Positions 17,951 through 26,596 of a DNA stretch of 64,000 nt are shown here, one piece after another. Within the stretch, counting starts at the first letter, position 1; each line of letters begins with the position of its first letter. The notes under the pieces are model-generated. The model searched no databases. It was not told where the DNA came from and saw nothing but the letters and a program-made list of their open reading frames with translations. A program made the position numbers and the translations under genes. This DNA is from Flavobacterium fryxellicola (GTDB lineage: Bacteria > Bacteroidota > Bacteroidia > Flavobacteriales > Flavobacteriaceae), in the NCBI RefSeq assembly GCF_900143245.1, contig NZ_FRDK01000004.1, positions 186,001-250,000 of the forward strand, in the 5' to 3' direction.

Positions 17951-18985
17951 ATGCTAAAAACCATTCAGATAATCGCTCTAATACAAGGACTTTTTGTCCT
18001 TTTTATTCTGTTATTTAATCGTAAAGTTTATAAAAAAACAACTTTCTGGTTGTTGTTTGGAAGTTTACTTTCTGTTTTACTTTACCTTATTGGCGATGAT
18101 AAAAATAATCTATTTATTCAAAATACAGATTGGTTTTTTTTCGACAATACGCTCTTCATAACCTTCCTTTTTCTGTTTTTTAGATATTATAAAAGTGGAG
18201 AAGAAAAATTCACAAAAATCGATTGTCTGTTTTTCCTTCCCAATGTGCTGTATTTTATTTTGGAAATAATTGAAATACAATTGCTCGCGGAAAATCTGAT
18301 TGTCGAAATTTTTGAAATAATCACAGAATTATCTTTTATAGTTTACCTGTCTACTATTTTATATTCAATTCTTTCTGGTAAAAAGAAACTTTGGGTTATT
18401 TATTTTGTTGTTCCAATCGCTATTTTATTCATATTTTCATTTATAAATGATATACTTACAATAGTAGGATTGTCAGAATTACCATTGTTCACGGACCAAA
18501 ATTTTAAAACCTACCTTTTATTAATTGTTGCGTTTTTATTCTATTTTATTGCTTTTAAATTGTTAAATAATGATTCAGAAATAGTACCTAAAATCGAAAT
18601 TAGTAAATACAAGAATTCCAACTTAAATTCAGAATTAATAAATAAGTACAAAGCAGATTTAATTAATGCAATGGAAATTGATAAATTATATTTAAATGGA
18701 AAATTGTCAATCCAAGATGTTTCGGATAAACTTACTATTCCACGTCAATACATTTCGGAAGTTTTAAATGAGCATATGAACACCAGTTTTCAAGATTTTA
18801 TAAATGAGTATCGAGTTGAAGAATTTATAAATAGGTTAAAAAGTGATCAAAACAATCATTTTACACTTTTAGGAATTGCCACAGAGGTTGGTTTTAATTC
18901 TAAATCTTCTTTTAACGCTATATTCAAGAAATTCAAAGGTTTAACGCCTACTCAATTCAAGAAAAATCTCTTGAAAATTGGCTAA
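17951..18985 (+). CDS. Membrane-anchored AraC family transcriptional regulator
   Basis: 344 residues from the ATG at 17951; an in-frame TTG at 17897 is less likely. The N-terminal 200 residues hold six to seven hydrophobic segments starting LKTIQIIALIQGLFVLFILLF. The C-terminal 100 residues are an AraC DNA-binding domain: first HTH LSIQDVSDKLTIPRQYISEVL, second ATEVGFNSKSSFNAIFKKFKG then LTPTQFKKNL. This architecture is common in Bacteroidota and suggests sensing in or at the membrane. The barrel gene 91 bp downstream may be a target. Confidence 0.9.
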   Translation: MLKTIQIIALIQGLFVLFILLFNRKVYKKTTFWLLFGSLLSVLLYLIGDDKNNLFIQNTDWFFFDNTLFITFLFLFFRYYKSGEEKFTKIDCLFFLPNVLYFILEIIEIQLLAENLIVEIFEIITELSFIVYLSTILYSILSGKKKLWVIYFVVPIAILFIFSFINDILTIVGLSELPLFTDQNFKTYLLLIVAFLFYFIAFKLLNNDSEIVPKIEISKYKNSNLNSELINKYKADLINAMEIDKLYLNGKLSIQDVSDKLTIPRQYISEVLNEHMNTSFQDFINEYRVEEFINRLKSDQNNHFTLLGIATEVGFNSKSSFNAIFKKFKGLTPTQFKKNLLKIG

Positions 18986-19076
18986 TGAGTGCAAATAAAT
19001 TATTCTGTACTTGCATTTCTTTTCACATTATTAATTGCTTACGATATTTGATGGATAATTAATAAGTTTATTAAAA

Positions 19077-20483
19077 ATGTCAATACGAGAAATGTCAAAA
19101 AAAATAGTGCTTTGTTTCCTTTTAACTAGTTGCACTTATTCTATTAATGCGCAAGTAAAGGATTCACTTTCTTTTATAAAATCAAAAAAAATGTCTGATG
19201 ATGACCTTTTGAAAAAACGTGAAGGAACATTCGCAACAGGTTTACCTGATTTTTCATCTGATCCAGTTACTGGTTTTGGTTTTGGAATTAGAAGTAATTT
19301 CTACTGGAATGGAGAACGCACAAACCCTCTTTTTGCTTATACACCCTATTTAGCAAAATTAAAAGCCAATGTGGCTTATTATACTTCAAACGCAAGAGAA
19401 TTAATTTTGTCGTTGGATGTTCCTTATTATAAAGGCACGCGTTGGAGATTTAAGATTGATTTTAAAGCACAGCAAAACCCAGCAAATTTGTACTTTGGTT
19501 CAACGGAATCAACGGTAGGAAATCTTCGATTACCTTCAGATGAAAACACTACTTTTTCAACCTATGCAGCATTTGACAAGGCTCGAAAAACGTTACGACC
19601 AGGCGGAGTGGGGGAAGCAGCCTTTGTAACAGATGCATTGTCTAACCGATTTAGGGAAACCGAATATATGCTTAATCTAAAAGCAGATTATGCTCTAGGC
19701 AATGGGAAATGGCGCATAATGAGCGGTTATGAAATTCAACATTTAAGTTATAAAACGTTTGAAGGCGAAGAAGCAGATGCAATAAATCCAATTACAGGAG
19801 AAGAAACTTCCGCTCCCAATGGATTCTCACTTTTGCAAAGAGATTATGACCAAGGCAAAATTTCTGGATTAGAAGGGGGTTGGATTTCAATATTGCAAAC
19901 CGCTTTAATATTTGATACAAGAGATTTTGAACCGGACCCAACTAAAGGTTATTATTTTGAAATAGCTAATGAATATTCTAGTAAATACATTGGTTCGCAA
20001 TTTGATTTTAACAAACTTTTTATTCAAGCAAGAGCATACCAAAAATTACCTTTTGGAAAAAGAACGGTGATAGCTGGACGATTAGGAATAGGAAATATTT
20101 TTGGAAAAAACGCACCGTTTTTTGAATTTCAAGACCAATGGAGTCCAGAAGGAAGTATTAATTCACTTGGTGGAAAACAATCTTTACGAGGTTATAGAGC
20201 AAATAGATTTTTAGCACGTTCCTTGTGGTTTACAAATGTCGAGCTCCGATACCGCATTGCAGAAACAAAATTGGGTAAACAAAGATTTGCTTTTGGTGTC
20301 GCACCATTTTTTGATGCAGGAACGGTAAGAGATGAATGGCAAAATTTAAATTTTAAAAATATTAAATATTCTTATGGTTTGGGTGCAAGAGTTGCTTGGA
20401 ATCAGTCAACAATAATATCATTCGATTATGGAATATCAAAAGAAGATAAACTATTTTATGTAGGTATTGGGCAAGCATTCTAA
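19077..20483 (+). CDS. BamA/TamA family outer membrane protein
   Basis: 468 residues. An alternative ATG at 19092 removes five residues and is equally plausible. A signal peptide (SKKIVLCFLLTSC..INAQ) precedes a short region with DDDLLKKREGTFATGLPDFSSDPVTGFG. The rest is a beta-barrel ending in the Omp85-like block SLGGKQSLRGYRANRF and a terminal aromatic-rich strand (YVGIGQAF). No POTRA domains are present, so it is a barrel-only member and unlikely to be the BAM insertase. LTSC in the signal peptide could act as a lipobox, an oddity for a barrel. Function unknown. Confidence 0.85.
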   Translation: MSIREMSKKIVLCFLLTSCTYSINAQVKDSLSFIKSKKMSDDDLLKKREGTFATGLPDFSSDPVTGFGFGIRSNFYWNGERTNPLFAYTPYLAKLKANVAYYTSNARELILSLDVPYYKGTRWRFKIDFKAQQNPANLYFGSTESTVGNLRLPSDENTTFSTYAAFDKARKTLRPGGVGEAAFVTDALSNRFRETEYMLNLKADYALGNGKWRIMSGYEIQHLSYKTFEGEEADAINPITGEETSAPNGFSLLQRDYDQGKISGLEGGWISILQTALIFDTRDFEPDPTKGYYFEIANEYSSKYIGSQFDFNKLFIQARAYQKLPFGKRTVIAGRLGIGNIFGKNAPFFEFQDQWSPEGSINSLGGKQSLRGYRANRFLARSLWFTNVELRYRIAETKLGKQRFAFGVAPFFDAGTVRDEWQNLNFKNIKYSYGLGARVAWNQSTIISFDYGISKEDKLFYVGIGQAF

Positions 20484-20663
20484 TTGTATATTTTACTGCT
20501 AATTATTTCTTATTTATGCGGTTTTCTGATATCGCGTACAACTTGTATATAGGTCTGACATAATCTAACTCATCTACCTTAATTTAGGTATGTAATTCTG
20601 ATACATGGTGGACTTATTTTTCATAGAAAAAAATATTTACAAACGAATGTCTATTTTAGTGTA

Positions 20664-20705
20664 AAAAAGAAGCGTTTAATCTCTTTTTGTACTGAGATTA
20701 AACGC
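20664..20705. terminator. Terminator at the end of the trp operon
   Basis: GCGTTTAATCTC (20672-20683) pairs perfectly with GAGATTAAACGC (20694-20705) around a 10-nt loop. On the minus strand a TCTTTTTT tract follows, as expected for ending the trp transcript. Confidence 0.85.
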
Positions 20706-20730
20706 CGTTGACTACTTATGAAAAAGAATT

Positions 20731-21492
20731 TCATCGAATTGCTTCTACAAATTCTCTAATTTTTCCACTGCCGTTTTTTGTTAAATCCTGAATAAAAGCA
20801 CTTCCAATAATCGCTCCTTTAGCAAATTGAGTCGCTTGCTCGAAGGTTTCTTTGTTGTTGATTCCAAAACCAATAACTTGTGGATTTTTCAGATTCATAT
20901 CAGCAATGCGTTTGAAATAGTCTTCTTGTGCGTTGCCAAAACCAGTTTGTGATCCTGTCACGCTCGCTGAACTCACCATATAAATAAATCCATCAGAAAC
21001 ACTGTCAATAAAATGGATGCGTTCTACAGAAGTTTGTGGTGTAATCAAGAATATATTTTTTAATCCATATTTTTCGAAAGTGCTTTTGTATTCGTCCGCA
21101 TACACATTTACGGGAAGGTCGGGTATGATTAGTCCGTCAATACCAATGGCAGCGCACTGCTTGCAGAAATTCTCAATTCCGAACTGCAACATTGGGTTGA
21201 AATAGCCCATAATAATTAGCGGAATAGAAACGGTTTTTCGGATGTCTTTTAATTGATCAAACAAGACTTGACTTGTCATTCCATTGTGCAACGCTTGCGT
21301 AGAACTTTCTTGAATAGTAGGTCCATCGGCCAAAGGGTCGCTAAAAGGCAACCCGATTTCGATCATGTCTACGCCATTTTTCTCTAGGTCTTGAATGATT
21401 TGTACGGTATCTTTTAAGTTGGGATATCCTGCCGAAAAATAGATAGAAAGTACTTTCTTGTTTTCCTGTAATTTTTGGTTTATTCTGTTCAT
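20731..21492 (-). CDS. trpA: Tryptophan synthase alpha subunit
   Basis: 253 residues from the ATG at 21492 (MNRINQKLQ); an upstream ATG at 21510 adds six residues and is unlikely. The TIM barrel carries the catalytic glutamate in MIEIGLPFSDP and the aspartate in DPLADGPTIQ, plus the phosphate site IGFGI. It cleaves indole-3-glycerol phosphate and channels indole to TrpB. It is the last gene of the trp operon and is separated from trpB by the AIG2-like gene. Confidence 0.97.
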   Translation of the reverse strand: MNRINQKLQENKKVLSIYFSAGYPNLKDTVQIIQDLEKNGVDMIEIGLPFSDPLADGPTIQESSTQALHNGMTSQVLFDQLKDIRKTVSIPLIIMGYFNPMLQFGIENFCKQCAAIGIDGLIIPDLPVNVYADEYKSTFEKYGLKNIFLITPQTSVERIHFIDSVSDGFIYMVSSASVTGSQTGFGNAQEDYFKRIADMNLKNPQVIGFGINNKETFEQATQFAKGAIIGSAFIQDLTKNGSGKIREFVEAIR

Positions 21493-21555
21493 TATTGTAT
21501 TTATTATCAAATTTTAAAGGGTATAGAAACCCTAATTTTTTCGTAATTAACTGAT

Positions 21556-21876
21556 CTAAATAGCTGCGCTGTACGCCCAAGCTTTTTGTTTCGACTGCAG
21601 CTGTACTTCAACACGCTTGTAATGCAATCCTTCGTAAAGATCCGATTGATGCAGTTCCTTTGTGGTTATGGCATAAACTATTCCGTTGATTGTATCTTCA
21701 GGCTTGTTCGTTTCTGTAATTATAGGATAGTAGACCAACCCAAATTCTTCTTCAATTTGAATTTTTTTTACAATATAACCAATTAGTTTTTCAGGAGTTC
21801 CCTCAAGAATTCGTCCAAAAAGATCTTTTTGTATGTCCTCATTTTGAAGGCTACCGTACGCGAATAATTTTTCCAT
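21556..21876 (-). CDS. Gamma-glutamylcyclotransferase-like (AIG2 family) protein
   Basis: 106 residues from the ATG at 21876. An ATG at 21891 would add five residues. The N-terminal LFAYGSLQNEDIQKDLFGR holds the YGSL substrate-binding motif of the GGCT/AIG2 fold, and the later DLYEGLHYKRVEV matches the usual second block around the catalytic glutamate. Relatives release 5-oxoproline from gamma-glutamyl compounds or act on gamma-glutamylamines. It lies inside the trp operon between trpB and trpA, with no known role in tryptophan synthesis. Confidence 0.85.
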   Translation of the reverse strand: MEKLFAYGSLQNEDIQKDLFGRILEGTPEKLIGYIVKKIQIEEEFGLVYYPIITETNKPEDTINGIVYAITTKELHQSDLYEGLHYKRVEVQLQSKQKAWAYSAAI

Positions 21877-21929
21877 AGTTTCTATTTTCAAAATCTGAAT
21901 TGAACTGCTTTGTGTACTCGTTTTTTTGC

Positions 21930-22046
21930 GTTAAGGGGTGGAGTGAAAATCCTTTTTTAGCTCGCTTTTTTGCGAGGTGAAAAAGATTGCAACGAAAAAC
22001 CTGACCTTGCTGCAACGCTAGTGAAAGCGAGGGAACGCCCTAAAAT
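21930..22046 (+). repeat. Intergenic stem-loop repeat (variant copy)
   Basis: The segment has AATCC-T tract, a GC-richer loop-stem (AGCTCGC..GCGAGG) and GAAAAAGATTG, followed by a second small hairpin. Its outline, AAATCC-T(n)...AAAAGATTG, matches the copies at 40728-40807 and 44531-44624. It lies between trpB and the AIG2-like gene. Confidence 0.55.
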
Positions 22047-22064
22047 TAAGTAGTGCGAACGCCT

Positions 22065-23246
22065 TTATAATTTGAAATAATCAATATAGGTATTCAAATC
22101 TTTGTCGCCACGACCGGAGAGGTTGATGACTACAATATCTTCTGGTTTAAATTTCATCTCGTCAAGAACGGCAAAAGCATGCGCGCTTTCGATGGCCGGA
22201 ATTAACCCTTCCATTTGGGACAATTTGATGCCCCAATCCATAGCTTGCGCATCGGTTATTGAAATGAATTGTGCTCTTCCAGTTACAAATAAATTAGCGT
22301 GCATAGGTCCTACACCCGGATAATCCAGACCTGCAGAAATGGAGTATGGTTCTGTGATTTGGCCATCAGTAGTTTGCATCAATAGTGTTTTGCTACCGTG
22401 AATAACTCCCACTTTTCCTAAAGCAGAGGTAGCTGCACTTTCTCCAGAATCAACTCCTAAACCAGCTGCTTCAACAGCAATAATTGTCACGTCTTCGTTG
22501 TCTAGAAAGTGATAATAAGTTCCTGCGGCATTGCTACCGCCACCAACGCAAGCGATTAAGTAATCCGGATTTTCACGTCCTTCTTTTTCCAATAGTTGTT
22601 CTTTTATTTCCTTTGAGATAACACTTTGAAAACGCGCTACCATATCTGGATACGGATGTGGTCCTACAACAGACCCTATAATATAATAGGTGTCAACAGG
22701 ATTATTGATCCAATCTCTGATGGCCTCATTGGTAGCATCTTTCAAGGTTTTTGAGCCTGATTTGGCAGGACGAACTTCAGCTCCTAACATTTTCATGCGC
22801 GCCACATTTGGTGCTTGACGCTTAATGTCGACTTCGCCCATATACACGATGCATTCTAATCCCATCAATGCACACACGGTCGCAGTGGCTACACCATGCT
22901 GACCTGCACCGGTTTCGGCAATTATTCTGGTTTTGCCCAAACGTTTTGCAAGAATAATTTGTCCAATTGTGTTGTTGATTTTATGCGCACCTGTATGGCA
23001 TAAATCTTCTCTTTTGAGGTAGATTTTAGTGTTGTAGTGCTCTGACAAGCGTTTTGCAAAATACAGCGGCGTAGGGCGACCTACATACTCTTTTAGCAAG
23101 TCATCAAATTCTGCTTGAAAAGAGGGTTCTGCTGTGATTTTTAAATAATTCTGACGTAATTCTTCGACATTTGGATATAACATTTCAGGAATGAAAGCAC
23201 CTCCAAAATCACCGTAGTAACCTTTTTCGTTGACGTTGTAACTCAT
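22065..23246 (-). CDS. trpB: Tryptophan synthase beta subunit
   Basis: 393 residues, full length. The PLP lysine lies in [10 protein letters not shown], and the phosphate-binding glycine loop reads [10 protein letters not shown]. The sequence [10 protein letters not shown] is also typical. It condenses indole with L-serine in the TrpA2B2 complex. It follows trpF by 19 bp. Confidence 0.98.
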   Translation of the reverse strand: MSYNVNEKGYYGDFGGAFIPEMLYPNVEELRQNYLKITAEPSFQAEFDDLLKEYVGRPTPLYFAKRLSEHYNTKIYLKREDLCHTGAHKINNTIGQIILAKRLGKTRIIAETGAGQHGVATATVCALMGLECIVYMGEVDIKRQAPNVARMKMLGAEVRPAKSGSKTLKDATNEAIRDWINNPVDTYYIIGSVVGPHPYPDMVARFQSVISKEIKEQLLEKEGRENPDYLIACVGGGSNAAGTYYHFLDNEDVTIIAVEAAGLGVDSGESAATSALGKVGVIHGSKTLLMQTTDGQITEPYSISAGLDYPGVGPMHANLFVTGRAQFISITDAQAMDWGIKLSQMEGLIPAIESAHAFAVLDEMKFKPEDIVVINLSGRGDKDLNTYIDYFKL

Positions 23247-23265
23247 TTTTTTTAAGTTTAAAAGT

Positions 23266-23961
23266 TTAATGTTTCAATTTATGCTGAAACTTGCTTAATA
23301 AAATTTTGTCTTTTAATCCAGGCCCCGTTTCAAATTTACTATTTAAATCCAAAGCATGAATGGGTAAATGTGTTGTTAAAATTGCATTTGTCACATCGAT
23401 TTCTTCCAATCCGAGACCACCGCTCAGAAAAAAAGGTTTGGTCGATGGATATTTTTCTAGGACTGTCCAATCGAATGTTGTTCCATTGCCGCCTGGTAAT
23501 TTTCCCTTGGTATCAAAAAGGAAATAGTCACAAACAGCTTCAAAAGGCTGCGTTAACTCAAATTCAAAATCAGCAGCAACCGAAAATACTTTTATTATTT
23601 CAATATCATTACCAATTGCGAGCCTTAGTTCAGTACAAAATGCAACCGATTCATGACCGTGCAATTGAATGGCTTGTAAATCGTAAGTTTGCGCTTTCGC
23701 CAAAATAACAGCGATACTTTCGTTAACAAAAACACCCACTTTTTTAATCGATTTGGGTAAAGGTGGAATCACGCCATCAAAATACCGAGTGGATTTATCC
23801 CAGAATATAAATCCCATATAATCAGGTAGGAGCGAGGCTACTTCGAGTATATTGTTAGGGTATTTCATTCCGCAGATCTTAATTCCCACTCCTCCCGAAG
23901 CGTCGGGACCACCCGAAGGTGAGAGAGCCGAAATACCTTGATGGTTTGTATTTTTTTTCAT
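23266..23961 (-). CDS. trpF: Phosphoribosylanthranilate isomerase with N-terminal extension
   Basis: 231 residues. The TIM barrel begins with [12 protein letters not shown], normally at residue 2-3 of TrpF but here at residue 27; the phosphate end [12 protein letters not shown] is intact. The extension reads [17 protein letters not shown] and is encoded by a GC-rich double-hairpin module (23893-23921) that recurs between genes at 44542-44561. No in-frame ATG lies between the extension and the barrel apart from M32 inside ICGMK, which is too late, so the extension is probably translated. It isomerises PRA to CdRP. Confidence 0.94.
   Translation of the reverse strand: MKKNTNHQGISALSPSGGPDASGGVGIKICGMKYPNNILEVASLLPDYMGFIFWDKSTRYFDGVIPPLPKSIKKVGVFVNESIAVILAKAQTYDLQAIQLHGHESVAFCTELRLAIGNDIEIIKVFSVAADFEFELTQPFEAVCDYFLFDTKGKLPGGNGTTFDWTVLEKYPSTKPFFLSGGLGLEEIDVTNAILTTHLPIHALDLNSKFETGPGLKDKILLSKFQHKLKH
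23893..23921. repeat. Double-hairpin repeat module inside trpF
   Basis: On the coding strand CACC-TTCG-GGTG (23921-23910) is followed by TCCCGA-CGCT-TCGGGA (23908-23893): two adjacent perfect small stems. The sequence GTCCCGAnGCTTCGGGAGGA is shared with 44542-44561. It encodes Ser/Gly/Pro-rich residues of the TrpF extension. Confidence 0.75.
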
Positions 23962-24031
23962 TTTAAGCTTTTATCGCAGATTTTTCGAACTTCCAACGAT
24001 GAAATTGGTGTAAATTCTTGAAATTTATGTT

Positions 24032-24820
24032 TTATATTTTGTTTAATCGTGAGATAAATTCGGTTGCTGCTTGACCAGCATTATCCGTCTTCATGAAGTT
24101 TTCACCAATTAAGAATCCTCTGTATCCAAAAGGTTTTAATTCATTAATGGCTTCGGTGGATGAAATTCCACTTTCTGAAATTTTCACAAAATCATCTGGA
24201 ATTTGGTTTGCCAACTGCTTGCTGAAATCCAAGCTCACTTCGAATGTTTTTAGGTTTCTATTGTTTACCCCAATCATGTCTAATGTGGGCATAATCGATT
24301 TTTCTAGTTCTTCCTGATTGTGCACTTCAAGCAAGACTTCGAGTCCTAAACTTTTTGCAAATTCCGACAGGGATTTAATTTCGTCTCGGGTTAAAACCGC
24401 TGCAATTAGCAAAATTAAATCAGCGCCATGCGCTTTGGCTTCCAGGATTTGGTATTCATCTACAATAAATTCTTTTCGCAATAACGGAATGTTGACCGTG
24501 GCTCTTGCCAAAAGTAAATCGTCTAACGAACCTCCAAAATATTTTCCATCCGTCAAAACCGAGATGCCACGAGCACCAGCATTTTCGTAGCCTTTTGTTA
24601 CTTCTTCAACAGTAAAACTATAATTTATTTCTGCTTTAGAAGGGGAACGACGTTTGTGTTCTGCAATAATACCGGAGGTGCTATTTAATAAATTAGCACG
24701 CAATGAAAGTGTCTTTTTTTCGAAGAAAACAGACGCTTCTAGTTGTGAAACTGGAATGATTGATTTCTTGAGAATGACTTCTCGTTTTTTGTCAACTATT
24801 ATTTTATCGAGTATGTTCAT
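24032..24820 (-). CDS. trpC: Indole-3-glycerol phosphate synthase
   Basis: 262 residues. The start MNILDKIIVDKKREV, the catalytic block IAEHKRRSPSK (Lys as general acid region), LLRKEFIVDEYQ, and the late GVNNRNLKTFEV and SESGI..L..GFLIGE are all family signatures. It closes the indole ring from CdRP. It is a separate enzyme here, not fused to TrpF as in E. coli. Confidence 0.97.
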   Translation of the reverse strand: MNILDKIIVDKKREVILKKSIIPVSQLEASVFFEKKTLSLRANLLNSTSGIIAEHKRRSPSKAEINYSFTVEEVTKGYENAGARGISVLTDGKYFGGSLDDLLLARATVNIPLLRKEFIVDEYQILEAKAHGADLILLIAAVLTRDEIKSLSEFAKSLGLEVLLEVHNQEELEKSIMPTLDMIGVNNRNLKTFEVSLDFSKQLANQIPDDFVKISESGISSTEAINELKPFGYRGFLIGENFMKTDNAGQAATEFISRLNKI

Positions 24821-24868
24821 TTTCTATTTTGCCGTAAAGGCCCTAAATAATTACTTGTAAAATTTTAT

Positions 24869-25861
24869 TTATCTACTCAATTCTTGTAGCGTTTGCAAAG
24901 ATAAAAGTCCTTTTCCGGATAATAAACTTTCTTTCGCTATTTGAAATCCTTCTAAAGGAGTACATTTTGTCACGGTCGCAATGGCCATTCCAGCGTTGGC
25001 ACAAACCACATTGTTCTGTGCCTCGGTACCTTTTCCTGAAATAATAGTGGTAAAAAGCTGCGCCGAATCCTCAATTGTGGTTCCGCCTTCGATTTCGCTT
25101 TGCAGCAAAAGTCGAACGCCAAAATCTTCTGGATGCAGCATTCCTTCCATCGAACTAGTGATTGTTTTTGTAGGACCTGTCAAAGAAACTTCATCATAGC
25201 CGTCAAGCGAATGCAAAATAGTGAAATTCACATCGGTATTTTGATATAAATAAGCATACATTCTGGCTAATTCTAAATTGAAAACCCCAACCAATTGGTT
25301 TTTTGGAAAGGACGGATTTACCATTGGTCCCAACATATTAAAAAATGTTTTCACGGCTAATTCTTTTCGTATAGGACCCACATTTTTCATGGCTGGGTGA
25401 AATAAAGGTGCATGTAAAATAGCAATTCCTGCTTTGTCGATACATTTTTCTAAGAAATCAGCATTACTACTGAACTTGATACCCATTTGTTCCATGACAT
25501 TACTGGATCCTGAAACAGAGGAAACACCGTAATTTCCATGTTTTGCTACTTTTATTCCCGCTCCTGCAGCAACAAATGAAGCCAAAGTAGAAATATTGAA
25601 TGTGTCTTTACCGTCGCCACCAGTTCCACACAAATCAATCGTGTTGTAGGCAGACAAATCAACTCGAATGCATAATTCAAGTAATGCCTCCCTAAAGCCA
25701 GCAAGTTCATCAATACTGATGCTACGCATCATGTACACAGTAAGGAACGACGCAATTTGGCTTGTGTTGTAACTTCCTTTAGAGATGTTAATCAATACCT
25801 CTTTGGCTTCTGCAATAGAAAGCATTTCGTGATTGATTAATCTGTTTAATATGTTTTTCAT
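24869..25861 (-). CDS. trpD: Anthranilate phosphoribosyltransferase
   Basis: 330 residues. PRPP and anthranilate sites are visible: GTGGDGKDTFNIST and KHGNYGVSSVSGSSNVME. It transfers phosphoribose to anthranilate. It lies 74 bp after trpG; the gap holds short AT-rich direct and inverted repeats of the AAAGTC/GACATT type. Confidence 0.97.
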   Translation of the reverse strand: MKNILNRLINHEMLSIAEAKEVLINISKGSYNTSQIASFLTVYMMRSISIDELAGFREALLELCIRVDLSAYNTIDLCGTGGDGKDTFNISTLASFVAAGAGIKVAKHGNYGVSSVSGSSNVMEQMGIKFSSNADFLEKCIDKAGIAILHAPLFHPAMKNVGPIRKELAVKTFFNMLGPMVNPSFPKNQLVGVFNLELARMYAYLYQNTDVNFTILHSLDGYDEVSLTGPTKTITSSMEGMLHPEDFGVRLLLQSEIEGGTTIEDSAQLFTTIISGKGTEAQNNVVCANAGMAIATVTKCTPLEGFQIAKESLLSGKGLLSLQTLQELSR

Positions 25862-25935
25862 TTTTTTAAATATGTCTTAAAGTTGAAAGTCGATGGCCTT
25901 AAAGTCTTACGACATTATGACATTTGACGTTATGT

Positions 25936-26502
25936 CTAGCTATTTACCCAATTTTCTAATATTTTTTTTCCATTTGGTGTCAAGACGCTTTCTGGATGAA
26001 ACTGAACACCGCGCACATCGTAGGTTTTATGTCGCAAGGACATTACTTGACCATTTTCGTCAAATGAGGTGGCTTCAAGTACATCAGGTAAGTTAGTGTC
26101 AACTACCCAAGAATGGTACCGCCCTACTTCAAATTCATTTCCTAATCCTTCAAATAAAAGTTCATCATCGACCACTGTTTTTACCATTGTGGCTACACCA
26201 TGGTATACTTTGTCAAGATTTGAAAGTGTTCCTCCAAAAACTTCTCCAATGGCCTGCTGTCCGAGACACACTCCAAAAATGCTTTTGGTAGGTGCATATT
26301 TCCGAATGACATCTTTCAATAAACCAGCTTCATCAGGAATTCCAGGACCTGGCGAAAGAAGTATTTTATCAAAAATGGCAATCTCTTCAATATCAAATTC
26401 GTCGTTTCTATAAACAGTAACTTCACAATTCAAATCTTCTAGATAGTGCACTAAATTGTAGGTGAAACTATCGTAATTATCTATGACTAGTATTTTTTTC
26501 AT
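25936..26502 (-). CDS. trpG: Anthranilate synthase glutamine amidotransferase subunit
   Basis: 188 residues from the ATG at 26502 (MKKILVIDNYDSFTYNL); the longer frame to 26559 runs into an intergenic hairpin and is rejected. Class I amidotransferase triad: Cys in GVCLGQQAIGE, and His/Glu in FHPESVLT. It supplies ammonia to TrpE. Confidence 0.96.
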   Translation of the reverse strand: MKKILVIDNYDSFTYNLVHYLEDLNCEVTVYRNDEFDIEEIAIFDKILLSPGPGIPDEAGLLKDVIRKYAPTKSIFGVCLGQQAIGEVFGGTLSNLDKVYHGVATMVKTVVDDELLFEGLGNEFEVGRYHSWVVDTNLPDVLEATSFDENGQVMSLRHKTYDVRGVQFHPESVLTPNGKKILENWVNS

Positions 26503-26520
26503 TTTTATTATTGAAAAATT

Positions 26521-26572
26521 GAAAGATTTAAAGATTGAAAAATTTGAGTGTTTCAGCAATCTTTAAATTCTT
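26521..26572. repeat. AT-rich inverted repeat between trpE and trpG
   Basis: ATTTAAAGATTG (ending 26537) pairs with CAATCTTTAAAT (from 26557), with partial pairing beyond. It may be a pause, a partial terminator or an mRNA-stability element inside the operon; there is no U tract. Confidence 0.5.
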
Positions 26573-26596
26573 AAATTATTGAATCTCTAAATTATT

